From Tolypothrix sp. PCC 7910 (GTDB lineage: Bacteria; Cyanobacteriota; Cyanobacteriia; Cyanobacteriales; Nostocaceae): a DNA stretch of 64,000 nucleotides. Below, piece by piece: positions 18,099 through 26,652 of the stretch (positions are counted from its first letter, which is position 1; the number at the start of each line of letters is the position of its first letter). The stretch spans positions 4,713,501-4,777,500 of the forward strand of contig NZ_CP050440.1 of the NCBI RefSeq assembly GCF_011769525.1, in the 5' to 3' direction. The translations under genes were made by a program, and so were the position numbers. The notes beneath the pieces were generated by a model. The model made no database searches. It was not told where the DNA came from and saw nothing but the letters and a program-made list of their open reading frames with translations.

Positions 18099-18812
18099 TT
18101 ATTCCGGATTAGTGATGGATAAAAATGCTACTTTGGCTGCTGCTTGTTCCGCAGCTTTAATAGAGCGTCCCTTACCTTGACCTAACTGTTTACCATGCAA
18201 CCACACTTCAGCAAGGAAGCGTTCTTGGTTGCGGTGGGGTTGAGTCACTTCTACAACCCGATATTCTGGTAAAACTTTAAATTGAGCCTGAGTCCATTCT
18301 TGTAGAGCAGCTTTGTAATTTAGCCTAGCTGGGTCAAGACGAATTTCTGCGGCTAGTTGTTTGAAGTGGGGGTCTAGCCAAGGACGGATCAGGTTGAGAT
18401 TGCTGGTACTGAGGTACAATGCCCCGAGAACAGCTTCAAAAGCATCTGCTAGCCGAGATTCTTGACCAACTTTATCAGCAGTCGCACTACCAGCAACTAA
18501 TAAATAAAGTTCCAAACCATATTCTCTGGCTAACTGGGCCAAAATGCGATCGCTTACCAGCACCGAACGAATTGCGGCAAAATCCCCCACCGGACAATCT
18601 GGATAATGTTCCCACAACACAATAGCTGCGACTAGCCGCACCACAGCATCACCAACAAATTCCAACTGTTCATAATTTGCTGACTCAGAGACAGTGGGAT
18701 GAGTTAGCGCTAAGTCCAACAGATGCCATTGTATAGGCGCTTCTTTTGGCAAACCCAATTTTTTAACTAAATTTTCGAGCTGACGCTGACGGCGTGGATA
18801 GGCGAGGGACAT
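18099..18812 (-). CDS. rnc: Ribonuclease III
   Basis: 237 residues. The ATG at 18812 (MSLAYPRRQRQLENL) is the start; the frame reads back to 18890 only through Pro-rich translated repeat. The catalytic domain has NYEQLEFVGDAVVRL (the ERLEFLGDA signature, with Q in place of R) and ADAFEAVLGALYL holding the second acidic pair. The C-terminal double-stranded-RNA-binding domain ends GKGRSIKAAEQAAAKVAFLSI in pieces. It processes rRNA precursors and other duplex RNAs. It lies immediately downstream of rnpB on the same strand. Cyanobacteria often carry more than one RNase III-type gene. Confidence 0.92.
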   Translation of the reverse strand: MSLAYPRRQRQLENLVKKLGLPKEAPIQWHLLDLALTHPTVSESANYEQLEFVGDAVVRLVAAIVLWEHYPDCPVGDFAAIRSVLVSDRILAQLAREYGLELYLLVAGSATADKVGQESRLADAFEAVLGALYLSTSNLNLIRPWLDPHFKQLAAEIRLDPARLNYKAALQEWTQAQFKVLPEYRVVEVTQPHRNQERFLAEVWLHGKQLGQGKGRSIKAAEQAAAKVAFLSITNPE

Positions 18813-18902
18813 TAAATCAGGGATGGGGGAGCAGAGGGGATGAGGGAGATTGAGTAAGGCAAGGGGGCAGGGTGCAGGGGAAAAAAACAAATTAAAAATT
18901 CC

Positions 18903-18959
18903 TATTACCTATTACCCATTACCCATTACCAAATGACAAACGACTAATGACAAATAACT
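18903..18959. repeat. Heptamer repeat tract (CCCATTA; AATGACA)
   Basis: CTATTACCCATTACCCATTA units run into AATGACAAACGACTAATGACA units, between rnc and rnpB. Confidence 0.78.
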
Positions 18960-18969
18960 AAAAAAGGGA

Positions 18970-19434
18970 AAGAGTTGGTAGTAAGCCGGGTTCTGTTCTC
19001 GAATGTAGAAATGTTACAAGTAACTTCTCTACATGAGGGCGGTTATCTATCTGGGACGTTTGTTACCAAACGCCTCTAGCGGCTCTGTTTTGGCGGAACT
19101 GGTAAAAGACCAACCATAGTTCCTTTCGCCTTGCTCCCAACCGGGGTTTACCGAGCCAACGCCTCTCGACGTTGCTGGTGCGCTCTTACCGCACCTTTGC
19201 ACCCTTACCAGAACTTAGGGATTGGGTATCAGGGATTAGGGATTGGGCAATTTCTTCCCCAGTCCCCAGTCCCCAGTACCTAGCTCCCAATCCTGGCGGT
19301 ATCTTTCTGTGGCACTATCCTCACGATCGCTCGCACTGGACGTTATCCAGCAAGTTTGGTCTTTCGGGAGCCCGGACTTTCCTCAAATCAGTTTTTGTGA
19401 CTGATCTGCAACCGCCTACGCCTACTCTCTCCCT
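18970..19434 (-). ncRNA. rnpB: RNase P RNA (bacterial type A)
   Basis: About 465 nt, read on the minus strand, ending at a run of T after CCCGGCTTACTACCAACTC. Diagnostic conserved blocks are present in order: GAGGAAAGTCCGGGCTCCC near the 5' side, the GCGAGCGATCGTGAGGATAGTGCCACAGAAA segment (CR-II/III region, quoted in overlapping parts), GGTAAGGGTGCAAAGGTGCGG, GAGAGGCGTTGGCTCGGTAAACC and the 3' strand of P4 ending in CAGAACCCGGCTTAC. The RNA is the catalytic component that trims tRNA 5' leaders. The P12 region (19216-19294) is expanded by heptamer repeats. Exact ends are estimated by comparison with the known cyanobacterial form. Confidence 0.95.
19216..19294. repeat. Heptamer repeat insertion in RNase P RNA helix P12
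   Basis: AGGGATTGGG / AGGGATTAGG units on one side and CCCCAGT units on the other are largely complementary, so they extend a hairpin rather than disrupt the RNA. Such STRRs in rnpB have been described for heterocyst-forming cyanobacteria. Confidence 0.88.
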
Positions 19435-19478
19435 AGATCCAGTGTAATCTTGGATGGAGCTGTGTGTCTGAATTTAAC

Positions 19479-20186
19479 TTACTTCCTTTTATTCCAAGGT
19501 AGGGCGTATGTCCAGGGCAGTTTTCTAATTGTGAAAGGACAATTAATAATGCACATCGGTGGGACGTTTTGACCGGGAGCAAGACCTACGCGCAGTTCAG
19601 ATATCCGCAGCACTAGTTGGATAGAAAATTCTAATTGTTTTGTTCTATTAACAAAGTCGTTGTATAGCTTCCTTTGTGCCTTCACAGGACTTTTTTGCAA
19701 ACCACTGATATTGACTATGGGTTTTTTGGCTGAGTAAGTTCCAGCATCTTTATCACGCTCAAAAACATCTTCTGCTGTCACTAATTCAGTCATAGTTTTT
19801 TTAGGAGCAACGAGACTGGGGCTTTGTGGTACAGCTAAGTCACGGGTTAAGTCTGGTGATTTACGAATTACTCGACGCGATTGCTTACTATGCTCTACTA
19901 CCAAAGAACTGTTATCCCAGTCAATGTAAATAGCATGATCGGCAGATTTATTTTCAATGCTAACCGATAATTCTTTCAATTCGTCAAAAGAGTGTGAAGG
20001 GCTAAGTTTAAAAGAAATTCCCACCTTATCATCTAAATTGTTTTCTTTTAGTTGATCGTCAACGACTTTTTTTTGATATTCAAATTTAATTTTGTCGTCA
20101 ATCGATTCAATCATCAGGTTAAAGATGTAAGAGACACCGATGATATAAAGCGTCAAGACAAGTAAATTTTGGTCACCGCTTCTCAT
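19479..20186 (-). CDS. Membrane-anchored protein of unknown function
   Basis: 235 residues. One N-terminal hydrophobic helix (about 8-25, LLVLTLYIIGVSYIFNLM) is followed by a charged soluble region with a KL/EL-rich beta-looking part (about 55-100, FKLSPSHSFDELKELSVSI) and a C-terminal part with RISELRVGLAPGQNVPPMC. I do not recognise the family. It lies downstream of the CorA-type gene on the same strand, 62 bases away, so co-transcription is possible. Confidence 0.7.
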   Translation of the reverse strand: MRSGDQNLLVLTLYIIGVSYIFNLMIESIDDKIKFEYQKKVVDDQLKENNLDDKVGISFKLSPSHSFDELKELSVSIENKSADHAIYIDWDNSSLVVEHSKQSRRVIRKSPDLTRDLAVPQSPSLVAPKKTMTELVTAEDVFERDKDAGTYSAKKPIVNISGLQKSPVKAQRKLYNDFVNRTKQLEFSIQLVLRISELRVGLAPGQNVPPMCIINCPFTIRKLPWTYALPWNKRK

Positions 20187-20248
20187 AATTTAGAATATAG
20201 ACTCCCTGTAATAATTTCGTATATCTGATCCATACTGATGTACCATAT

Positions 20249-21391
20249 TTAGTCTTGCTTAATCGTTAAAGACCTTTCTAGCCAGCCTCGCCGCCAGAAA
20301 AAGAAAAGTAATCCGCCTGCGATCGCAGCCATCACAGCCAAGCACAGTGGATACCCCCAATACCAATTCAGTTCAGGCATATTATATGGTGATTTTTCCG
20401 TATTGAAGTTCATGCCGTAAATTCCTGCTACAAAAGTTAAGGGAATAAAAATAGAGGAAACCACTGTCAATATTTTCATGATTTCATTCATTTTGTTACT
20501 CACTGCCGACAGGTAAACATCCATTAATCCTGAAGTCAGTTCCCGGTAGGTTTCTACCATGTCAATTACTTGTACTGCGTGGTCATAACAATCTCTCAGA
20601 TAGATTCGCACCTCATCACTGATGTTTTCTCCGCTATCACGCATCAGAGAACTAATTACATCACGCTGGGGCCAAATGGCACGACGGAGTTGCAGTAATT
20701 CTCGCTTAATTTTGTAAATCTTCTGGAGTGTTTTCTGAGTGGGTTTAGTAATTACTTCTTCTTCTAAATCTTCTATTTGCTCGCCGTAGCGCTCTAATAC
20801 AGGAAAAAAGCCATCAATAATTGCATCTAATAGGGCATAAGTTAAATAATCTGCTCCTGATTTGCGGATAATTCCTTTCGATTTTTCAATGCGCGATCGC
20901 ACAGCATCAAAGCAATCATGTTCTGGTTCTTCTTGGACTGTGAGTAAATAGGTTTTTCCTAATACTAAACTCACTTGCTCGCTGTAAAATCCAAATGCAT
21001 TTTCCCTTGGTACTACCATCCGCGCAATTATTAATAATTGGTCTTCATATTCTTCTGTTTTGGGACGCTCTGCCATATTCACGACATCTTCTAGAACTAG
21101 AGGATGTAAATCAAATACTTGACCAACTCTTTGTAAAATATCGATATTTCCTAACCCTCTAACATCGACCCAAGAAACAGAGTTTCCATCCAAAAATGGT
21201 ATACATTCTTCTGGGGTAGATATTTCTTGTTTTGTATAATTATTTAAGTTGTAATCAATTAAAATTATTTCTGGATAATAAGCATTTTCATCAATTACGA
21301 GAGTTCCAGGTACATTGCCTGGCTGGTGAAAAAAATCACGCATAAATGACTCTTTATTGGCATGATGACTGCGACGAATTTTGTTGATCAT
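20249..21391 (-). CDS. corA: CorA-type magnesium/cobalt transporter
   Basis: 380 residues. A large cytoplasmic N-terminal domain with WVDVRGLGNIDILQRVG and HPLVLEDVVN is followed by a long helical stalk and two C-terminal transmembrane helices. The signature YGMNF, the selectivity loop of the family, lies at the end of the first helix (IPLTFVAGIYGMNF, near residue 325). Members form pentameric Mg2+ channels in the inner membrane. Only the unknown anchored protein downstream is linked. Confidence 0.95.
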   Translation of the reverse strand: MINKIRRSHHANKESFMRDFFHQPGNVPGTLVIDENAYYPEIILIDYNLNNYTKQEISTPEECIPFLDGNSVSWVDVRGLGNIDILQRVGQVFDLHPLVLEDVVNMAERPKTEEYEDQLLIIARMVVPRENAFGFYSEQVSLVLGKTYLLTVQEEPEHDCFDAVRSRIEKSKGIIRKSGADYLTYALLDAIIDGFFPVLERYGEQIEDLEEEVITKPTQKTLQKIYKIKRELLQLRRAIWPQRDVISSLMRDSGENISDEVRIYLRDCYDHAVQVIDMVETYRELTSGLMDVYLSAVSNKMNEIMKILTVVSSIFIPLTFVAGIYGMNFNTEKSPYNMPELNWYWGYPLCLAVMAAIAGGLLFFFWRRGWLERSLTIKQD

Positions 21392-21455
21392 GGGCTTTTA
21401 CCTCAATATTTTTTTGTATTCATCAATGGTTACATCATGCTTATTTGTTGATTTT

Positions 21456-21600
21456 AGGACTTACGCAAGTGTCATATTTTTTTCGTTTGGGTTTGTCCAG
21501 TGTCAAATGTCAAGAGTCCAAAAAACCTAAATTTTTGACCCTTGACTCTTGACTCTTGACTCTTATCCCAGAGGATCACTGTGCCAGTTGCGTAAGTCCT
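21456..21600. mobile_element. Candidate MITE with 13-bp terminal inverted repeats
   Basis: AGGACTTACGCAA at 21456-21468 is matched by its exact complement TTGCGTAAGTCCT at 21588-21600. The interior is non-coding and carries TTGACTC heptamers. The hexamer GATTTT occurs on both sides (21450-21455 and 21602-21607, with one extra base), possibly a target duplication. No transposase is present. Confidence 0.6.
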
Positions 21601-21959
21601 GGATTTTAAATCCAAAAATTTAGTAAATATTTAGTTTTTAAAGAGAAATGAAAATGGGAAATTACCGACATTTTCTGATGGCAAATATTTACATCATATT
21701 GCAGATAAATAAGGTACGCGGGTAGAGACATGGCACTGCCGTGTCCTGACAATTATCTGTACCTCACCAACTTGCAATTTGCTATATTTGCCTATAATTA
21801 AGTAATAGGCTGGAAAGCCAGAAAAGTTTTTGATGTAATTTCTAAAACTATCACAATCCTTTTTTTGTATCCACTATGTTCTAGTGCTTTAAGCCGATAT
21901 GATATCACTACTTCTCTTCTAACTCGTAAATACCGGCAGCGCCCACCTCGCAACATCCA

Positions 21960-22032
21960 TACGGCGGTGCGTTACGGCTAAATCTCATTATCTCTAAGTC
22001 CCAAATCCTTTCATAGCCGTAACACACCCTAC
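21960..22032. mobile_element. 73-bp hairpin element, copy 1
   Basis: GGTGCGTTACGGCTA at 21966-21980 pairs with TAGCCGTAACACACC at 22014-22028. The same 73-bp element lies at 26570-26642; 66 of 73 positions agree by hand alignment. It carries no ORF and sits upstream of petL. Confidence 0.7.
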
Positions 22033-22118
22033 AAAAATACGGAATGGGCGAACGACTGTAACGGGAGTACTCCCGCTCCATTAAGATAGATTTATTAAAG
22101 TCTTGTGGAGAAGGAATA

Positions 22119-22214
22119 ATGCTTGGAGTTGTATCTTATATCGGTTTCTTGGCTGTGTTCACTGGTATTGCTGTTGGGCTGTTGTTCGGTCTGCGTTCAG
22201 CCAAGATACTATAA
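22119..22214 (+). CDS. petL: Cytochrome b6f complex subunit PetL
   Basis: A 31-residue protein that starts [14 protein letters not shown] and ends GLRSAKIL, with one transmembrane helix (about residues 4-24) rich in Gly and Ala and a short basic C-terminus. This matches the layout of cyanobacterial PetL (M.G.V.YI.F.ALF.GIAVG..F....K). PetL is a small peripheral subunit that stabilises the dimeric b6f complex of the thylakoid membrane. GGAGAAGGA lies at 22107-22115, well spaced for the ATG. A small hairpin follows the stop. Recognition rests on length, topology and motif. Confidence 0.82.
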   Translation: MLGVVSYIGFLAVFTGIAVGLLFGLRSAKIL

Positions 22215-22229
22215 GGGAAATTTTTCTTG

Positions 22230-22251
22230 AAAGCCTGGTTTGTTAGGCTTT
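22230..22251 (+). terminator. Candidate petL terminator hairpin
   Basis: AAAGCCT and AGGCTTT flank an 8-base loop, 15 bases after the petL stop codon. The T-run after it is short, so efficiency is uncertain. Confidence 0.5.
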
Positions 22252-22272
22252 GTACGCATATACAGTACAAGG

Positions 22273-22300
22273 GTAGGGGCACAAAATATTGTGCCCCTAC
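22273..22300. repeat. Dispersed palindrome GTAGGGGCACA
   Basis: GTAGGGGCACAA and TTGTGCCCCTAC form 12-bp arms around four bases. A degraded relative (GTAGAGACATGGCACTGCCG) lies near 21722-21750. It sits in the tail-to-tail gap between petL and bioB. Confidence 0.65.
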
Positions 22301-22358
22301 GATTATCTGTGCCTCATCTGTTGTCTAGTCTCAGAGAGGCTGTCATCTCAAAAATCAT

Positions 22359-23372
22359 TTATCCGACAGTCGCAGGAGTTGAGACCTTAACTTCTCTGGT
22401 GGCGGGAGGACGCATTTCTAAGCCCAGCAGGTTGAGCATTTCGCGATCGCTATCGTAATCTGGACATGGTGTTGTCACTGTCAGCATTTTGTTGTCATCG
22501 CTGGAAAAGATAGAATTAGCTCCAGCCATAAAGCAGAAAGCTTGTTCTACTTCGGAAAGTCTCGCCCTACCAGCGCTGAGACGCACATCTGAAGCTGGCA
22601 TAACAATACGTGCTGTCGCAATCATCCGCACTATATCCCAGATAGGAACATCAGGCTGATTTTCTAAGGGTGTGCCTGGGACTTGGGAGAGAATATTAAT
22701 TGGTACAGATTCGGGATGAGGGCTGAGGTTTGCCAAGGTATGTAACATGGCGATGCGATCGCTCGCAGTTTCACCTAAGCCGAGTATGCCGCCGGAACAT
22801 ACGGTAACATTAGTCTGGCGAACATTTTCAATCGTATTCAGGCGCTCGTCGTAAGTCCTGGTGGTGATGATGGTGCTGTAATGTTCCCGTGAAGTATCTA
22901 AATTATGGTTATAAGCATAGAGTCCCGCTGCTTCTAAACGCTTGGCTTGATCCGCCGTTAGCATACCTAAGGTACAACAGACTTCTAAACCCATCGAGGT
23001 GACTTCTTGCACCATTTCTAGCACTGTTTCAAATTGGGAATTATCCTTTACCTCACGCCAAGCTGCACCCATGCAAACCCGGCTAACACCCGTTTCCTTA
23101 GCTTTTTGGGCAATGCTAACTACAGTTTCTTTTTCTAAAAGTGCTTCTGCTTTTACCTCTGTTTTGTAGCGGGAAGATTGGGCGCAATAGTTGCAATCTT
23201 CTGGACAACCCCCAGTTTTTATAGAGATTAGCTTACAGACTTGAATTTGTTTGGGATTATGATATTGGCGATGTACACTAGCAGCTTGATAAATAAGCTC
23301 TAGCAATGGCATATTATATATCGCCTCAATTTCTGCTTCCTGCCAATCGTAGCGTATTCTTCCCACCGACAT
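22359..23372 (-). CDS. bioB: Biotin synthase
   Basis: 337 residues. The ATG at 23372 is chosen over the adjacent GTG at 23375. This radical-SAM enzyme inserts sulfur into dethiobiotin. The 4Fe-4S motif is [14 protein letters not shown] (C-x3-C-x2-C); further signatures are [24 protein letters not shown] and the [2Fe-2S]-ligand arginine region [11 protein letters not shown]. Length is normal. No other biotin gene is near, as is usual in cyanobacteria. Confidence 0.97.
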   Translation of the reverse strand: MSVGRIRYDWQEAEIEAIYNMPLLELIYQAASVHRQYHNPKQIQVCKLISIKTGGCPEDCNYCAQSSRYKTEVKAEALLEKETVVSIAQKAKETGVSRVCMGAAWREVKDNSQFETVLEMVQEVTSMGLEVCCTLGMLTADQAKRLEAAGLYAYNHNLDTSREHYSTIITTRTYDERLNTIENVRQTNVTVCSGGILGLGETASDRIAMLHTLANLSPHPESVPINILSQVPGTPLENQPDVPIWDIVRMIATARIVMPASDVRLSAGRARLSEVEQAFCFMAGANSIFSSDDNKMLTVTTPCPDYDSDREMLNLLGLEMRPPATREVKVSTPATVG

Positions 23373-23940
23373 CACTTATCCTTAGTTAATAGACTGGATT
23401 TACCAAGAGCTGTCTTTTTGTTGAATATCCTAAGATACAGCATTTAGGCGAAGCGATCGCACAAATTTACGTTGCGTATTGTGCTGAAGTTGCGATCGCT
23501 TTTTCACCCTGCTGTTGTAGATATTAAAAATCAGCTTATCAATTATTCTGCTTGTCCAGTAGATTCACAGTCAAAAAAGGATAAAGTGCGTAGGGTGCCT
23601 TAGCGGCGAGAGTACAGCACCTCCGGTAACTTAATAAATCCATCGATTTGCGCTTTTTCAGCACAAAAGGGTAAGACAGCAAGGCTGACTGCTGCTAAAT
23701 TGAATTGTGAGCAATCTTTTGCAGATTTCTGTAACCTAGATTACATTTATCTGTGCAATTTTAATGAAGTAGGCATCAAGCAGCTGACAACATCAATATG
23801 TTTCAGTTAATGGAGAAAGGAAAAATGGTAAATTTAAACCTTTCCAGTTTTTCTCTTGTACTTTTTCCTTGCCACAAGGGATATTAAAACTTCTGCATCT
23901 GCAAAATTTACTGACAAGACTCACGTTAGTTATCTAGTTT
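23373..23940. other. Intergenic region
   Basis: 568 bases between divergent bioB and the GNAT gene. It contains HIP1 octamers and fragments resembling dispersed repeat (AGTGCGTAGGGTGCCTTAGC at about 23585). I see no RNA gene or protein I can support. Confidence 0.55.
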
Positions 23941-24516
23941 ATGAAATCAGAACTGCCATTGATAACGAGCGATCGCCTGTTATTAAGAATCGGTATTCAA
24001 CAGGATATACCGCAAATACTCAAATATTTTACTACGAATAAAAATTATCTTACGCCATATTACCCCAAATGGGCTGACGATTTTTTTACAATCAAATACT
24101 GGCAATATCAGGTTGAAGGTAATTTACTAGAATTTATTAATGGACACTCATTAAAACTATTTATTTATCCCAAAACCAGCCTGACGGAAATTATTGGCAC
24201 AATTAACTTTACTAATTTTGTCAGAGGTGCTGCTCATTTTTGCTATGTCGGTTATAGCCTAGCAGAAGATGAACAAGGTAAAGGCTATATGACAGAAGGA
24301 TTAAAGGCAGCTACCAACTATGTCTTTCAAGAATTAAATATGCACCGTATCATGGCAAATTATATGCCACATAACCAACGTAGCGGCAATGTTCTTAAAA
24401 AGCTGGGGTTTATTGTTGAAGGGTATGCCAGGGACTATTTATTAATTAATGGAAAATGGCAAGATCATATTATGACAAGTCTGACAAATCCTCACTGGGA
24501 AATGCCCAAATCTTAG
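23941..24516 (+). CDS. GNAT N-acetyltransferase, RimJ/RimL type
   Basis: 191 residues. The start of the fold is ITSDRLLLRIGIQQDIPQI, followed by GTINFTNF, the acetyl-CoA loop EDEQGKGYMTEGLKAATNYVF (Q/R-x-x-G-x-G/A form, shown in part) and HRIMANYMPHNQRSGNVLKKLGF, all typical of the Acetyltransf_3 family that modifies ribosomal protein N-termini or small molecules. Substrate cannot be assigned. It is a lone gene between two long gaps. Confidence 0.9.
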   Translation: MKSELPLITSDRLLLRIGIQQDIPQILKYFTTNKNYLTPYYPKWADDFFTIKYWQYQVEGNLLEFINGHSLKLFIYPKTSLTEIIGTINFTNFVRGAAHFCYVGYSLAEDEQGKGYMTEGLKAATNYVFQELNMHRIMANYMPHNQRSGNVLKKLGFIVEGYARDYLLINGKWQDHIMTSLTNPHWEMPKS

Positions 24517-24934
24517 TTAATTGGCAGAATTATGAATTATGAATTATTAATTATGAATTGGGTAAGTCAATCCTTCAGTATGATTGCGGTTAGGCAAATT
24601 TAGCCAAAAAATTTCATAGTAAATCCATATCAGATACACAGTAGCTCCATAACAGACTGCAATAGTTATTAGTGTTCATACCAAGTTGCTTCAGCAACAC
24701 CAGGTGAAGGGGGAAAAGGATAACCTGTATCTAATTCCCCACTTTTTTCTTCAGTAGTGTTTGGTTAAAGTAGATACAGGAAAATACTATTTATTCCTGA
24801 CGCTTCTATGAATTGACAGTAGCAACGAAATGCTGATGCTGTCTATTTACTTAAATTTTGAATTTTGAATTACGCGCAGCGGTACTATTGCCAGAGTTAG
24901 TATTAAGAGAAGAATTAACGAAGCTTTACTGCTA
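24517..24934. other. Intergenic region with ATGAATT repeats
   Basis: 418 bases. A short tract of ATTATGA/ATTAATTATGAATT units follows the GNAT stop (24526-24556). The rest is AT-rich and should hold the selO promoter; no other element is evident. Confidence 0.55.
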
Positions 24935-26392
24935 ATGACTCTGGCTGAAACTACCAACCAAACAAATTCTCGCAACCCTTTTGTTCACCTCAAATACGAA
25001 CCCGCCTTAGAATCTCTAGGGAACGACTACTACGACGAAGTAGCAGCAGCAGAATTTCCGCAACATATCCTGCGCTGGCGTAATGACGAAGTTTTACCCA
25101 ATTTGGGGTTAAATCCCCAAACGGTCACCGATGAAGACTTTATCAACGCCTTTGGTAAATTTCAAGAACGTCAACCATTATTGGCGTTGCGTTATCACGG
25201 CTATCAATTTGGTGAATATAATTCTGGCTTGGGTGATGGTAGAGGCTTTCTCTACGGACAAGTGCGGGGTATAGATGGCGAATTGTACGATTTTGGCACT
25301 AAAGGTTCTGGTAGAACTCCATACTCTCGTGGCGGCGATGGGATGTTGACACTCAAAGGCGGAGTGCGGGAAGTTTTGGCTGCGGAGGCTTTACATTCTT
25401 TGGGTGTACGCACCTCTCGCTGTTTAACCATGATTGAAACTGGTTTATCTTTGTGGCGGGGTGATGAACCTTCACCGACTCGTTCATCTGTAATGGTGAG
25501 AATGAGCCGTTCTCATATTCGGTTTGGCACTTTTGAGCGATCGCATTATCTGCGTCGTCCAGATTTAACTCAAAAATTATTAGACCATGTAATTGAGCAA
25601 TATTATCACCACTTAGCTGCAGAACCAGATAAATATGCTTTGTTTTATGCAGAATTAGTTAAAAGAGTTGCAGAACTTGTAGCGCAATGGATGGCGGCGG
25701 GTTTTTGCCATGCAGTCCTGAATACTGACAATATGTCAATTACCGGGGAAAGCTTCGACTATGGCCCCTATGCCTTTATACCTACTTACGATCCCTATTT
25801 TACTGCGGCTTATTTTGATTATTATCGACGTTATTGTTATGGACATCAGCCGAGTATTTGTAGATTGAATCTAGAAATGCTCCAGGAACCATTGAAAGCC
25901 ATAATCGATAAAGCTGATTTAGACGCTGGTTTAGCAAAATTTGAAGAATATTATTATGCTAAATATCGCTCCTTAATGTTGAAAAAATTAGGTTTTGAGC
26001 AGTTGCAAGTTCCAGAAGTTGATGATTTGTTGGATCTGACAATTGAATTTTTGCAAACTAGCCAAGTCGGATATCATCAATTTTTCTATGAAATTGCTCG
26101 TACTTTTTCGATAAAATGGCGTAACGATCCCGCTTTTGTTTTACATGATTCCGATATTGCTCCAGCTAGCGGAGCATCAGCGATTTTTGATAACTGGTGT
26201 CTTTTGTACCATAAAATTTTAAATAATTTTGCTCCTGAACAAATAGATGTAATCGCGGCAACTCTATCTGCTGCTAATCCAAAAACTGCCTTGTTAAGAC
26301 CAGTAATTGAATCTATTTGGGAACCAATCGCACAGGAAGATAATTGGCAACCCTTTTATGAATTAGTTCAAAAGCTGCAATCCAGAAGTTGA
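24935..26392 (+). CDS. selO: Protein adenylyltransferase SelO (YdiU)
   Basis: 485 residues, a pseudokinase-fold enzyme that transfers AMP from ATP to Ser, Thr or Tyr of target proteins. Visible family motifs: [20 protein letters not shown] near residues 90-110, [30 protein letters not shown], and the metal-binding block [20 protein letters not shown]. The usual C-terminal redox-active Cys-x-x-Ser end is absent, since the chain stops at QKLQSRS, as in shorter bacterial members. In E. coli targets lie in redox metabolism; targets here are unknown. Confidence 0.95.
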   Translation: MTLAETTNQTNSRNPFVHLKYEPALESLGNDYYDEVAAAEFPQHILRWRNDEVLPNLGLNPQTVTDEDFINAFGKFQERQPLLALRYHGYQFGEYNSGLGDGRGFLYGQVRGIDGELYDFGTKGSGRTPYSRGGDGMLTLKGGVREVLAAEALHSLGVRTSRCLTMIETGLSLWRGDEPSPTRSSVMVRMSRSHIRFGTFERSHYLRRPDLTQKLLDHVIEQYYHHLAAEPDKYALFYAELVKRVAELVAQWMAAGFCHAVLNTDNMSITGESFDYGPYAFIPTYDPYFTAAYFDYYRRYCYGHQPSICRLNLEMLQEPLKAIIDKADLDAGLAKFEEYYYAKYRSLMLKKLGFEQLQVPEVDDLLDLTIEFLQTSQVGYHQFFYEIARTFSIKWRNDPAFVLHDSDIAPASGASAIFDNWCLLYHKILNNFAPEQIDVIAATLSAANPKTALLRPVIESIWEPIAQEDNWQPFYELVQKLQSRS

Positions 26393-26496
26393 ATCAATAC
26401 TGCTCAGTTAAGGATTTTCAACTCTTAATTTGGTTTGGGGAAAAGGTGAAGGGGTAAGGGTTAAAGGTTTTTTCTTGCTCCTTTTGCCTTTATTGT

Positions 26497-26566
26497 AGGA
26501 TGCGTTAGGCGCTGGTTTCCAATATGATTTGTCACGAAAGAACTATCCTAGCGCCTAACGCATCAT
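26497..26566. repeat. GATGCGTTA hairpin repeat with 15-bp arms
   Basis: GATGCGTTAGGCGCT (26499-26513) and AGCGCCTAACGCATC (26550-26564) are exactly complementary across a 36-base loop. It is directly followed by the 73-bp hairpin element. Confidence 0.8.
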
Positions 26567-26569
26567 CTA

Positions 26570-26642
26570 TACGGCGGTGCGTTACGGCTAAATTCCATTG
26601 TCTCTGTTTCCCAAATCCTTTCATAGCCGTAACGCACCCTAC
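26570..26642. mobile_element. 73-bp hairpin element, copy 2
   Basis: GGTGCGTTACGGCTA (26576-26590) pairs perfectly with TAGCCGTAACGCACC (26624-26638). It is the sibling of the copy at 21960-22032. Confidence 0.72.
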
Positions 26643-26652
26643 TTCTTTATTC

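Noticed and set aside
19172-19447. Open frame of 91 codons on the plus strand
   Set aside because: It lies antisense within RNase P RNA and its codons are explained by the RNA and its repeats.
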